Below the pieces are notes generated by a model that saw only the letters and a list, made by a program, of their open reading frames with translations, made no database searches and was not told the origin of the DNA. From Pseudomonadota bacterium (GTDB lineage: Bacteria > Myxococcota_A > Polyangia > Polyangiales > Polyangiaceae), in contig JAFAER010000126.1 in the NCBI GenBank assembly GCA_023423895.1, forward strand, positions 52,034 through 116,033: a stretch of 64,000 nt of DNA. Direction: 5' to 3'. Positions 53,686 through 63,051 of the stretch are shown here, piece after piece. Numbering within the stretch: the stretch's first letter is position 1; each line of letters begins with the position of its first letter. A program made the position numbers and the translations under genes.

Positions 53686-55008
53686 TCACACGCCGTGTTT
53701 CTTGATGAGCCGGTAGAGGTACGTGCGCTCGAGGCCGGCCTCGCGCGACGCGGCGGAGCTCGAACGGTTCGTGCGCAACATCAGGCGGCGGAGGTACTCA
53801 CGCTCGCCGAGATCGATCCAGCGTTCGCGGAACTCCTTGAAGCCGATCAAGAACCACGGCTCGAGCGCGATCGGCAACATGCGCCCGATGTCCGCGGACG
53901 CTGCATCGTGACCGACGAGCGTGGGCAGCGCTGGCGTCTCCATCGTGCCGATCTCGTTGTCGGTGTAACGCACGAGCCGGAAGTCGTCGGAGTCGGCCGC
54001 GTCGAGGTGCGCGGTCGCGACGGCACGCACCATGTCCGTCCGGAGCCGCTCCGCGTAGAGCTGGAGCTCGCGGACGTTCCCCATCCACGGCAGCCGTTCG
54101 AGATCCGCGAGCAGCTGCGGCGTCGCGAGGCTCGCCTGGTCTCCGAGGAAGCGGCGCAGGAGCGGGACGAGATCGCCCCGGCGATCGCGGAGCGGCGGTA
54201 TCCGGACGGTCGCCCCCGCGATGCGGAAGTAGAGGTTCTCGCGGAACGCCCCCTGGTTGACGAGCCGCCGAAGATCCTTCTGGGTGGTGACGATCACCCG
54301 GAAGACCTTCGCGTCGAGCGGTGGCGTGAGCTCTCGCTGCACGGCGAGCGGCAGCTCTGCGGGCGCATCGAGGACGAGCGTGCCGCCTTCGGCGTTGCTC
54401 AACGCTTCCTCGAGCGTCTCGGCGATCTGCGACTGGTCCGGTAGACCTGCACACTCGACGACGACGAACGGGCTGCCGGCGCGCGACGACGCCTCGTGGA
54501 TGGCGCGAGCGAGCGCCTTCTTCCCGGTCCCGGGCTCGCCCTCGATGATGATCGAGCTCTCGCTTTTTGCGAGGTTCGACACGGTCGCGAAGACCTCGCG
54601 CATCGCCGCCGACCAGCCCTCGAGGCTGCCGAACGTCGCAGGCTCCGAGGACGAGGGAGGCTCGGCGAGAGGCTCCGGATTGCCGTACGCGACCGTCATG
54701 TCGGTCGTACCGACACGGATCACCGATCCCGCGGGGACGCGCGCCTCGGTGATCTTGACGCCGTTCACGTACGTGCCGTTGCGGCTTCCGAGATCCCGCA
54801 CCCAGAGGCCATCGGGCTGCGGATCGAGCTCGAAGTGCAGCCGCGACACCGCCTTGTCGGCGACGACGAGCTCGCAATGCACCGCAGAGCCGGCGGTACG
54901 TGTCTCGCCGAGCTCGAGCGCATGGCTGCCCGCTGCGTCCGTCCACGTGAGCTGGGGACGGGAGCGCGGCGCCTTCGTCAGCAGCTCGCGGATGTCCGAG
55001 TTCGTCAA
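53686..55008 (-). CDS. FHA-domain, degenerate sigma-54-activator-like AAA+ protein
   Basis: A 440-residue protein. An FHA domain (about 30-110; SRLHFELD, GSRNGTYVNG) binds phosphothreonine. The AAA+ domain (about 125-345) has Walker A GEPGTGKKAL. But the segment after VECAGL runs directly to EALSNAEGGTLVLDAPAELP. The GAFTGA sigma-54 loop is missing and the Walker B DE is DA. An Arg finger-like FRENLYFRI and GNVRELQ are kept, and a Fis-type helix-turn-helix ends the protein (ASREAGLERTYLYRLIKKHG). It probably acts as a phospho-dependent DNA-binding regulator that does not remodel sigma-54 holoenzyme. Confidence 0.82.
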   Translation of the reverse strand: MTNSDIRELLTKAPRSRPQLTWTDAAGSHALELGETRTAGSAVHCELVVADKAVSRLHFELDPQPDGLWVRDLGSRNGTYVNGVKITEARVPAGSVIRVGTTDMTVAYGNPEPLAEPPSSSEPATFGSLEGWSAAMREVFATVSNLAKSESSIIIEGEPGTGKKALARAIHEASSRAGSPFVVVECAGLPDQSQIAETLEEALSNAEGGTLVLDAPAELPLAVQRELTPPLDAKVFRVIVTTQKDLRRLVNQGAFRENLYFRIAGATVRIPPLRDRRGDLVPLLRRFLGDQASLATPQLLADLERLPWMGNVRELQLYAERLRTDMVRAVATAHLDAADSDDFRLVRYTDNEIGTMETPALPTLVGHDAASADIGRMLPIALEPWFLIGFKEFRERWIDLGEREYLRRLMLRTNRSSSAASREAGLERTYLYRLIKKHGV

Positions 55009-55124
55009 GCCACCGTAAGCATACCTTCCTTCCGTGCGTGACGATCAGGATCGTATTGCGAGCGGTCGAGCTCGACGATCGCGGCCGAATGGTGGCTGCA
55101 AGCAGCGCGGCGCCCGGCCCGCCG

Positions 55125-56858
55125 TCAGTTGACGCCCGGATCTTTCGGCGGGACGAGGAAGAGGACGCTTCGCTTGTCGAGCGGGATGTTTCCCTGGACG
55201 CCGATCACGTCGACGAACGCATTGAAGAACTGAGGGTCGTTCGCCGGAGGCACGATGGTGTTCTTTGCCGGGATCACCTCGAAGCACACCTTCGTCCCGA
55301 CGACGACGCCGAGGAAGGTGTCCTTGATGCCGTCGCCGTCGCTGTCCTTCGCGGGGACCGCCGGGCACCCGGCCGCCGCGTTCCCTTCGTCCATCGCGCG
55401 GAGGGCCTGGATGAACTTCGTCGCGTCGACGCCGTTCGGGTTCTTGGGGTCGTTCGAAGGCACGCCCTTCACGTCGTAAGCTGCGCCGACGCTGATCGCC
55501 TGGATCGCCTTCACGATGCCGGCGCCGACGCCGTTCCCCCCCGTGTGGAGGAAGTTGAGCCGGCACGTCCCGCCGGGCCCGCTCGCTCCACGCGCGGCGC
55601 CGTTCACGCCCGTGCAGCAGCTGCCCGCACCGCACGCCCCGCCGAACGCGACGGCCGGCACGTTGCTGCTCGTGGCGTCCGAGAGCTCGTTCGCCTGAGC
55701 CTCGTCACCGGACGTGATGTTGACGAAGAACGCGTTGTTCGTGGCGAACGCCGACTTGAGTGATGCCATCGTCGGCGTCGCGAACTCCGTGTAAGGCTCG
55801 TTGGTTTCGCTGTGCCAGTCGATGTCGGTGATGTTGACGACGACGGGCACCGAGCCGGGGCGGAAGTCGACCGCGCCGAAGTGACCCGCTGCGGGAGTGG
55901 CCGCAGGGACGCTGCCGCCCGTCCAGCCGAGCGCTTCGCCGGTGAGGATGTGCTGCATCCCCGGGATCTGCGATTCGGGGCCGTCGCCACCGCCACCGGC
56001 TGTGTACTTGGCGACGGCAGCCTGCGCCGCGCCGAGGTTCGTCGTGATCTTCTGGTGAACCTTCACCGGCCAGTCGGCCGGCGTCGCCGGGATGAGCGGC
56101 GGAAGACCGGACGAGCCCTTCGAGCCGTAAGGCGAGACGGGATAGTCGCGGTAGTCGACGATCGCGAGACCGACGTTGGGGATCGCGGCCTGCAGATCGG
56201 AGAGCAGCGTCCCGGAGAGCGCGCTCTTCAAGTTGTTGATCGACCCCTGCATCGAACCCGTGGTGTCCATCGCGAAGGCGACGTCGACCTGCTTTATGTT
56301 CGTGCCGAACTCGAGCACGTCGTTCTGCGGCGAAGGGGCTTGCTGGTAGGGAACGACGAAGAAGAAGTCGCGTTGCGGCCCCGTCTTCCTCAGCTTCACG
56401 ATCGTGAGGCGTGCGAGGCCGCTGCCGTCGGGTGTCGTCGCCTTGACCATCGTGCTCACTCCGAGCTTGTCCGCGGGGAGCGCGTCGCTCGTCGTCAGCT
56501 TCGGTCCGTCGAAGGTCCCGAGCGCCGGATCCTCGAGCTCCAGCTTCGCGACCGCCGAAGCGTCGGAGCCCTTCGAGAGGACCTTGTACGTGACGACACC
56601 GGGCGTGACGGGGTTCGTCGCCGAGTCGATCACGACCGTCGTGTTCTTCGGATCCAGCTCAACGTTGCCGGTGGCCGTACCGCCGAAGCCGCCGCTCGTG
56701 TTGTCGCCTCCGCCGCTGGCCGGATCGTTCGGTGCGGTGGCTTCCGTGGCTTGCCCGTCTCCTTCGAACCCAGAACGCGAGCTCGCTCCGCATCCGATGG
56801 CGGCTCCGACGAGCGTGCCGGTCGCGACGGCGAGTGAACGAAGAGTCGAGAGCCGCAT
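55125..56858 (-). CDS. von Willebrand factor A-domain lipoprotein
   Basis: A 577-residue exported protein. ATG 56858 follows a strong GGAGG, and the signal is MRLSTLRSLAVATGTLVGAA with lipobox IGC. After an Ig-like beta region (about 50-190) comes a vWA domain with MIDAS motif AMDTTGSMQGSI, continuing through VGLAIVDYRDYPVSP and VPVVVNITDIDWHSE. A Cys-rich insert (GGACGAGSCCTGVNGAARG) and a Ca-binding-like KDSDGDGIKD lie near the C-terminus. It is likely a surface adhesion or metal-dependent binding protein. Confidence 0.78.
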   Translation of the reverse strand: MRLSTLRSLAVATGTLVGAAIGCGASSRSGFEGDGQATEATAPNDPASGGGDNTSGGFGGTATGNVELDPKNTTVVIDSATNPVTPGVVTYKVLSKGSDASAVAKLELEDPALGTFDGPKLTTSDALPADKLGVSTMVKATTPDGSGLARLTIVKLRKTGPQRDFFFVVPYQQAPSPQNDVLEFGTNIKQVDVAFAMDTTGSMQGSINNLKSALSGTLLSDLQAAIPNVGLAIVDYRDYPVSPYGSKGSSGLPPLIPATPADWPVKVHQKITTNLGAAQAAVAKYTAGGGGDGPESQIPGMQHILTGEALGWTGGSVPAATPAAGHFGAVDFRPGSVPVVVNITDIDWHSETNEPYTEFATPTMASLKSAFATNNAFFVNITSGDEAQANELSDATSSNVPAVAFGGACGAGSCCTGVNGAARGASGPGGTCRLNFLHTGGNGVGAGIVKAIQAISVGAAYDVKGVPSNDPKNPNGVDATKFIQALRAMDEGNAAAGCPAVPAKDSDGDGIKDTFLGVVVGTKVCFEVIPAKNTIVPPANDPQFFNAFVDVIGVQGNIPLDKRSVLFLVPPKDPGVN

Positions 56859-57093
56859 GAGATCCTCCCTATGCACGGACGAGGACGAATCATGTGGCCC
56901 AGGCATCTAGGTGAGCCATTTCAATTGCGTTTCAACTCGAAGAGCGGGGATAGGGGAGCACATGTGGGCCGGCCCGCTGCGCGGAGGCGCGTCGAAGCCG
57001 ACGCGAGACGCGGAATCGAAGCCCGATCCGAGCGAGAGAGAGGGAGATCGTGCCGCTTCCGCCGCGGGCACGTCGTGGTAGAGAGGGACCGAA

Positions 57094-58224
57094 ATGGCCG
57101 CCGAAGCTGATCGCCAAGGGCTGTCGCCCAATTCCGACGGGCAATCGCCCGATCCTGGAGGGCCGTCGCCCGATCCTGGAGCCAACATCGATCGCGCTCT
57201 CACCGAGCTTCGCGAGAGCTTTGCCGCGCGTTTCGGGGCCGCTGCGACCGAACAGGCGCTCCGGGACGAGAAGGCGAAGGTGCTCGGCAAGAAGGGTGAC
57301 CTCACGGCGATCCTCGGCCAGCTCGGGAAGGCCCCGCCCGATCAGCGGAAGAAGATCGGCGAGCGCGTGAACGCGCTGAAGCAGGAGGTCGAGAGCCGCT
57401 TCGAAGAGTGCCTCCGCGATCTCCGGAAGAAGGAGCGAGCCGCGGAGCTCGAGGCGCCGCCGTTCGATCTCACGCTTCCGGCGCGCCTGCCGCTCGCCGA
57501 CGGAGGCCACCGTCACCCGATCTCGCGCGTCCGCGAGGACGTCGTGGCCGTCTTCCGCCAGCTCGGCTTCGCCGTCTTCGACGGGCCGGAGGTCGAGCAC
57601 GAAGAGAACAACTTCGGCCTGCTCGGCTACCCGCCGGATCACCCGGCGACCGACATGCAGGACACGTTCTGGACCGATCGCAAGCTCCTGCTCCGCTCGC
57701 ACACGAGCAACATCCAGGTCCGTGCGATGAAGTCGATGAAGCCGCCGATGGCCTTCATCGCGCCGGGCACCGTCTATCGCCGCGACGACGACGCGACGCA
57801 CTCGCCGATGTTCCACCAGATCGAAGCGTTCCTCGTCGATCGGAACGTCACGCTGGCGCACCTCAAGGGCGTGCTCGCCGAGTTCGCCGAGCGCATCTAC
57901 GGGCCGGGGACGCCGGTGCGCCTTCGCCCGAGCTACTTCCCGTTCGTCGAGCCGGGCGCCGAGGTCGACGTCGGATGTGTCTTCTGCAAGAAGCCCGACG
58001 GAACGCGGCCGGGCTGCAGCCTCTGCAAGCACACCGGATGGATCGAGATCCTGGGCTGCGGAATGATCCATCCCGTGGTGTTCGAGAACTGCGGGATCGA
58101 TCCGGAAGAGTGGTCCGGGTTCGCGCTCGGAATGGGGCTCGAGCGCATCGCGCTGCTCCGCTACGGCATTCCGAACATCAAGCTCCTGTTCGAGAACGAC
58201 CCGCGCTTCCTGGCGCAGTTCTAG
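57094..58224 (+). CDS. pheS: Phenylalanyl-tRNA synthetase alpha subunit
   Basis: A 376-residue class-II synthetase subunit. The N-terminal coiled coil (about 35-120) binds tRNA. Class-II motif 2 is in APGTVYRRDDDATHSPMFHQ and motif 3 in GFALGMGLERIALLRYGIPN. A four-Cys segment (CVFCKK ... CSLCKHTGWIEILGCGM) is present, as in many bacterial PheS. The first 30 residues are a Ser/Pro/Gly repeat encoded by three related GGGC/TCGCCCGATCCTGGA-type units, unusual for PheS. It forms the alpha2-beta2 enzyme with PheT downstream. Confidence 0.95.
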   Translation: MAAEADRQGLSPNSDGQSPDPGGPSPDPGANIDRALTELRESFAARFGAAATEQALRDEKAKVLGKKGDLTAILGQLGKAPPDQRKKIGERVNALKQEVESRFEECLRDLRKKERAAELEAPPFDLTLPARLPLADGGHRHPISRVREDVVAVFRQLGFAVFDGPEVEHEENNFGLLGYPPDHPATDMQDTFWTDRKLLLRSHTSNIQVRAMKSMKPPMAFIAPGTVYRRDDDATHSPMFHQIEAFLVDRNVTLAHLKGVLAEFAERIYGPGTPVRLRPSYFPFVEPGAEVDVGCVFCKKPDGTRPGCSLCKHTGWIEILGCGMIHPVVFENCGIDPEEWSGFALGMGLERIALLRYGIPNIKLLFENDPRFLAQF

Positions 58225-58573
58225 ACGAGGCCCGCGCCCCGGGCTTCCGTCGCATCTCGCGTCGTCGAGCCGCTGGGGGCTCGAGCCCGATCACGCCCGA
58301 TCACGGCTTCAGGTTGATCTTGACCGTCGCCTCCGCGAGCCGTTCGGGGACGGCACGTTCGTGAGCGTCGCCTCGATGTCGTCGCTCGCGAACGACTACG
58401 TGCGGAGGCTTCACGAGCGCTGCCAAATGTCCCACCCGGGAAGGCTCGTACGGTCGCCGATCGGGCTCCGGGGCAAGCGCTGGAGATGAGTGACGTATCC
58501 CGGCGCACGGGTCGCGGCACATCGCGCACAGCGGGGCGTTCGGCGAGCCTCTGGACGTGGTAAGGGACGGCCC
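58225..58573. other. 349-bp pheS-pheT spacer
   Basis: pheS and pheT are usually adjacent; here 349 bp separate them. No start/ribosome-site combination, tRNA, transposon end or tandem repeat is evident. The minus-strand frame ending EATVKINLKP near 58300 could be the tail of a lost gene, but it has no recognisable family. Confidence 0.4.
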
Positions 58574-61030
58574 ATGAAGGCCTCCTATCTCTGGCTTCGC
58601 GAGCTCCTTCCGTCCCTCTCCGCGTCTCCGAAGGACGTGGGCGAACGGTTCACGCACGCCGGGCTCGAGGTCGAGGGGGTGACCGAATACGGCGCGGGGA
58701 CGGAAGCCTGCCTCGTCGTTCGGGTCACCGGTATTCGTCCTCATCCGACGAAGAGCGGCCTTCGGCTCGTCACCGTCGAGCGTGGCGGCGGCCAGCAGCA
58801 GGAGGTCGTCTGTGGAGCGCCCAATGTCCCGGATCCGGGCGGCCTCGTGGTGCTCGCGCCGCTCGGCGCTCACTTGCCCGCGAAGGACCTGACGATCGCT
58901 GCGCGCGCCATCGGCGGCGTGACGAGCGAAGGCATGCTGTGCAGCGAGTCCGAGCTCGGTCTCTCGGAGGAGTCGGCCGGCATCATCGTCCTTCCGCCGG
59001 GCACCGCCGAGCCGGGCACGAAGCTCACCGACGCGATCCCGAACGTGCGGGACACCGTCTTCGAGATCGGCCTCACGCCGAACCGTCCCGACGGTCTCGG
59101 GCACATCGGCCTCGCTCGTGAGCTCGCGGCGCTGCTCGAGATCGGCTTCGACTGGCCCGACACGGGGAAGGTCGCGAAGACGGCCGATGTCGACGCGAAG
59201 GACCTCGCCGCGATCACCGTCGAGGACGCGGAACGCTGCTCCCACTACGGCGCGGCGGGCGCGCTCGACGTCACGATCGGACCATCGCCGCTCTGGCTCA
59301 AGTATCGCTTGCAGGCGCTCGGCGTGCGTTCGATCTCGAACGTCGTCGACGTGACGAACCTCGTCATGCTCGAGTACGGGCACCCGATGCACGCGTTCGA
59401 TCTCGACCGCGTGCGGCCTGATGTGAGCGGCAAGAAGGCCATCGTCGTTCGCCACGCGAAGGATGGCGAGACGTTGACGACGCTCGACGGCGTCGACCGT
59501 AAGCTCGTCGCCGACGACCTCCTCATTTGCGACGGCCAGGGGCCCGTCGCGCTCGCCGGCGTGATGGGCGGCGCATCGAGCGAGATCCAGAACGACACGA
59601 AGCGCGTCCTCTTCGAGGTAGCGACCTTCGACGCGCGCGGCGTGCGCCGTACGGCTCGGCGCCACGCGATGCACACCGAGTCGAGCCACCGGTTCGAGCG
59701 CGGGATCGATGCCGGTGACGTCGCTCGTGTCCTCGCGCGTGCCGTTGCGCTCACGACGACGCTCGCCGGCGCATCGGCCGTTCGCGGACAGGTTCACGTT
59801 CAGGGAACACACGTGGGCGGAGAGCCGCGCCCGATCGCGAAGCGGTCGGTCCGCTTCCGCCCGCAGCGCGTCCGCGAGCTCACCGGCGTCGACGTCCCCG
59901 CCGCGACCGCGGTCGGCATCCTCTCCCGTCTCGGATGTGAAGTGGGCAAGCCCGACGCGGCCGGCGCCTCGGAGGTGCTCGTGCCGACGCATCGTCCGGA
60001 CATCGGCCGCGAAGCCGACCTGGTCGAGGAGGTCATCCGCGTCTACGGGATGCATCACGTCCCCGCGCAGCTTCCGCCCATCCATGCGTCGCGCGACGTC
60101 GGCGGGCGCGAGGAGCTCGCCCGACGCGCGAAGGAAGTATGCGCGACCCTCGGCCTCGCGGAGGCGATCACGTTCAGCTTCACGTCGCCGCGCGTCCTCG
60201 AGGTCCTCGCGGCGCCGGCGCCGGCGGTGAAGCTCGACAACCCGATGGCGGAGCACCAGAGCGTGCTCCGCACGACGCTCCTCGTCGGGCTGCTCGACGC
60301 CGTCAAGAACGCGCGCCGCCGCGGTGAGCGTGACGTTCGCGAGTTCACGGTGGGCCCCGTCTTCCTCGACTCGAAGCCGGGCGACCAGCTTCCGAACGAG
60401 CGTCTGCGCGTCGCATTCGCGATCGCCGGCGATCGTCCCGCGTGGCTCGAGAAGCCGAAGCCGCTCGATGTCTGGGACGCGAAGGGCTACGCCTCCGAGA
60501 TCGCGCGCCGTCTTTCCGGCAAGCCGGTCGAGGTCGTCCCTGCCCAAGGCGCGCGCGCGCCGGCACATCTGCATCCGCGCGGAGCCGCCTTCGTGCATGT
60601 CGACGGTAAGCCGGTTGGCGCATTCGGCCCGCTGCATCCCGACGTCGTCGACGCGCTGGAGCTCGACGGTGAGGTGCTCGTGTTCGAGATGGATCTCGAG
60701 CCGTTCGTCTCCGGCGCGGCGCTTCCGCGGTTCGCGCCCATTCCGAGGTTCCCAGCGAGCGCACGCGACGTCGCGCTCGTCGTGAAGGACGGCATCCCCG
60801 CGGGCGAGGTCGAGGCAGCGGTCCGCGCCGCGGCCGGGCCGCTCGCGGAGGCCGTGCGCCTGTTCGACCGTTTCGTCGGCGGTCAGGTCCCGGCCGGCCA
60901 TGCGAGCCTCGCGTTCCGGGTGATCTACCGCTCGCCCGACCGCACATTGACGGATGCGGAGGTCGATGCGGCGCACGCCAACGTCGTCGCGACCGCGTCG
61001 TCCAAGTTCGGCGCCACGCTGCGAGCCTGA
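58574..61030 (+). CDS. pheT: Phenylalanyl-tRNA synthetase beta subunit
   Basis: An 818-residue subunit starting MKASYLWLRELLPSLSASPK. Domains in order: an EMAP-like tRNA-binding domain (about 40-150, VVCGAPNV), the B3/B4 editing domain (about 210-390, with VVDVTNLVMLEYGHPMHAFD and GVMGGASSEI), B5 (about 405-470), a catalytic-like core (about 475-700), and a C-terminal ferredoxin-fold anticodon-binding domain (about 725-818; FPASARDVALVVKDGIPAGE, RVIYRSPDRTLTDAEV). It works with PheS to charge tRNA-Phe. An ihfA gene does not follow it, unlike in many proteobacteria. Confidence 0.96.
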   Translation: MKASYLWLRELLPSLSASPKDVGERFTHAGLEVEGVTEYGAGTEACLVVRVTGIRPHPTKSGLRLVTVERGGGQQQEVVCGAPNVPDPGGLVVLAPLGAHLPAKDLTIAARAIGGVTSEGMLCSESELGLSEESAGIIVLPPGTAEPGTKLTDAIPNVRDTVFEIGLTPNRPDGLGHIGLARELAALLEIGFDWPDTGKVAKTADVDAKDLAAITVEDAERCSHYGAAGALDVTIGPSPLWLKYRLQALGVRSISNVVDVTNLVMLEYGHPMHAFDLDRVRPDVSGKKAIVVRHAKDGETLTTLDGVDRKLVADDLLICDGQGPVALAGVMGGASSEIQNDTKRVLFEVATFDARGVRRTARRHAMHTESSHRFERGIDAGDVARVLARAVALTTTLAGASAVRGQVHVQGTHVGGEPRPIAKRSVRFRPQRVRELTGVDVPAATAVGILSRLGCEVGKPDAAGASEVLVPTHRPDIGREADLVEEVIRVYGMHHVPAQLPPIHASRDVGGREELARRAKEVCATLGLAEAITFSFTSPRVLEVLAAPAPAVKLDNPMAEHQSVLRTTLLVGLLDAVKNARRRGERDVREFTVGPVFLDSKPGDQLPNERLRVAFAIAGDRPAWLEKPKPLDVWDAKGYASEIARRLSGKPVEVVPAQGARAPAHLHPRGAAFVHVDGKPVGAFGPLHPDVVDALELDGEVLVFEMDLEPFVSGAALPRFAPIPRFPASARDVALVVKDGIPAGEVEAAVRAAAGPLAEAVRLFDRFVGGQVPAGHASLAFRVIYRSPDRTLTDAEVDAAHANVVATASSKFGATLRA

Positions 61031-61080
61031 GCTTCGCCGTCGACGTCACTCGCCGGTCATCGCCAGCGACCGCGTTCTCA

Positions 61081-61414
61081 CGTTGCCGATGGTTCCTCCA
61101 CGGGGCGGAGGAGCGGTTGCTGGCGTGGGGCCGCACGGGTCCCGTCGCTGAGCGGAGGCGCGTCGCTGGCCGGAGGCGAGGTCGCGGGCGTGCCGCGTAG
61201 CCACGCTGCCGAGCGGGTTCCATCGTCCCCTCGCTGAGTGTCGCGCCATGGGCATCAACACGACGGGGGTGAGCCCTTGCGGCGACGGTCCCGTCGCGGG
61301 CGGAGGAGGCGTCGCTGGCGCGGGGCCGCACGTTGCCGCGATGTCCCCGGCGCAGAGCGGAGGCGCGGTCGCTGAGCGGAGGCGCGGTCGCTGGCGTGCC
61401 GCGGGCTGAGGTCT
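61081..61414. repeat. GC-rich diverged repeat block between pheT and a kinase gene
   Basis: The 444-bp gene-free stretch contains related units. GAGCGGAGGCGCGGTCGCT occurs twice in tandem (61355-61373, 61374-61392) and in altered form near 61150. A roughly 33-bp block containing GGGGCCGCACG occurs near 61107-61138 and again near 61300-61332. Spacing is about 190 bp. No protein-like frame covers it. Origin unknown. Confidence 0.65.
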
Positions 61415-61474
61415 TGTCGGCGGCGAGCCCGCCTTCTCGCCCGCAGCGCTCGTCCGATGATGTAGGATTGGCGC

Positions 61475-62764
61475 GTGACGGCGGCGCCTACGCCAGCGAA
61501 GCAGCACGAGCTCGTCGGGGCGATCCTCTCGCGCAAGTACCCGCTCAGGCGTGTCATCGGCTCCGGCGGCATGGGCACGGTGTTCGAGTCGATGAGCCCC
61601 GACGACGGTCGTGCCGTCGCGGTGAAGCTCCTTGCGAGCGACCATCGGGAAGACGCCGAGGTGAAGGCCCGCTTCCTCGACGAGGGGCGCACCTGTCAGC
61701 GGCTGATTCATCCGAACATCGTTCGGGTCTTCGACGTCGCGGAGGCGGAAGACGGCACGCCGTACATCGTGATGGAGCTGCTCGAGGGGGTTCCTCTGAG
61801 CGCGTACACGCGTTCGGGCGTCCGCGTTCCGGTTGCTCAGGCGGCCACCATCCTGCAGGGCATCCTCGCGGGGCTCGGCGCAGCACATGCGCAGGGCATC
61901 GTTCATCGCGATCTGAAGCCCGAGAACGTCGTGCTCGCGCGCGAGCTGTCGGGAACCTTCACCGCCAAGATCCTCGATTTCGGGATCGCGAAGGTGATGG
62001 ACGTCGCGGGCGGCATGGGCTCGAAGACGCGGACCGGTGTGCTTCTCGGCACGCCGGCGTACATGAGCCCGGAGCAGATCAAGAACTCGAAGGACGTCGA
62101 TCCTCGCTCTGATCTGTGGAGCGCGGGCGTGATGCTCTACGAGATGCTCACGGGTCGCGTCGCGTTCCCGGCGCCGACCGAATACGCGCGCCTGTCGGCC
62201 GTCCTGAACTCGACGCCGCCGCCGCTGGAGACCATCGATCCCCAGCTCGGTCGCCTGTCCGCGTTCGTGCAGCTCGCGATGCAGAAGGACCGGGCGCAGA
62301 GATATCAGACGGCCCTCGAGATGGCGCGCTCGCTCGCGGGCGCGATGGGAACCGAGGCCACGGCCGCCGGCCCGTCGCCGATCAGCCAGCTCCCGAACAT
62401 CCCGAGTGTGTGGATGCCCATGCAGGCCTCGCCGATGACCCCGAGCGGGGCCGGAAGCGCTCCAGGCGGCGGCGCCCCAGCCACCGTCGCCGCGCAAGCG
62501 CAAGCGCCTGCCACGCTGATGGGCGCCGAGCTTTCGAAGGGCCCCGGCGGCACGCTCGCGAGCCCTGCGGGCCGTGCCGTGACGGACCAGCCGCCGCGCG
62601 TCGCCATCGCGGTCCAAGGCACCCTCCCGTCCGAGAACCTCCCGATGCTGAGCGCCGCCCCCACCGGCCGCCGCGGCGTCCCCCCCTGGGCCGTAGTCAT
62701 CCTCGTCCTCGCCGCCCTCCTAGCCGGCTTCCTCCTAGGCCTAGCCACCGCGCGCCTGCGGTAA
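61475..62764 (+). CDS. Membrane Ser/Thr protein kinase
   Basis: A 429-residue Hanks-type kinase starting with GTG. Glycine loop IGSGGMGTVFES, catalytic Lys in AVAVKLLAS, catalytic loop VHRDLKPENVVL with all canonical residues, DFG in ILDFGIA, and GTPAYMSPEQ in the activation loop. After the kinase domain (about 20-290) come a Pro/Ala/Gly-rich linker and one membrane helix at the extreme C-terminus (WAVVILVLAALLAGFLLGLA). There is no extracytoplasmic sensor domain. It is a tail-anchored cytoplasmic kinase, and its FHA-type targets could include the regulator at 53686, although nothing in sequence proves it. Confidence 0.92.
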   Translation: MTAAPTPAKQHELVGAILSRKYPLRRVIGSGGMGTVFESMSPDDGRAVAVKLLASDHREDAEVKARFLDEGRTCQRLIHPNIVRVFDVAEAEDGTPYIVMELLEGVPLSAYTRSGVRVPVAQAATILQGILAGLGAAHAQGIVHRDLKPENVVLARELSGTFTAKILDFGIAKVMDVAGGMGSKTRTGVLLGTPAYMSPEQIKNSKDVDPRSDLWSAGVMLYEMLTGRVAFPAPTEYARLSAVLNSTPPPLETIDPQLGRLSAFVQLAMQKDRAQRYQTALEMARSLAGAMGTEATAAGPSPISQLPNIPSVWMPMQASPMTPSGAGSAPGGGAPATVAAQAQAPATLMGAELSKGPGGTLASPAGRAVTDQPPRVAIAVQGTLPSENLPMLSAAPTGRRGVPPWAVVILVLAALLAGFLLGLATARLR

Positions 62765-62793
62765 CCCCGCGCCCCGCCGCCCCAAAACGTAAC

Positions 62794-62810
62794 GTCGGTA
62801 AGATCCTTCC
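62794..62810 (+). repeat. Degenerate REP element
   Basis: AACGTCGGTAAG followed by ATCCTTCC shares its head with the two better REP copies at 63636 and 63734, but the hairpin is decayed. Confidence 0.5.
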
Positions 62811-63051
62811 ACGCGCGGATCCGAATTCGCGCAACGAGCGCGCCGCGCGGCCGATGGGGGTAGCGCTCGCGTCTCCGCCCGGCTCGGTCCGCGGAGCCGC
62901 TCTCGATGCTCCACCCCCTCCTCTGCAACATGTTCGTCGTCGGGCCGCCTCGCGCACGCGCGGCGCGGACGGATGTCGGCCACTGCCTCCTGCTGGGCAT
63001 CGGTGACGCTTCCATCGCCCCGCGGAGTTCCGGTAGCCTCGGACGTCCGCC

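Noticed and set aside
56900..56930. TGGC...TGC on the minus strand upstream of the vWA lipoprotein, resembling a sigma-54 promoter
   Set aside because: The GG-to-GC spacing is 11 rather than 10 bp, and the nearby activator-like protein lacks the GAFTGA loop.
57961..58065. Four-Cys insert in PheS as a novel domain
   Set aside because: Comparable CxxC...CxxC segments occur in many bacterial PheS proteins.
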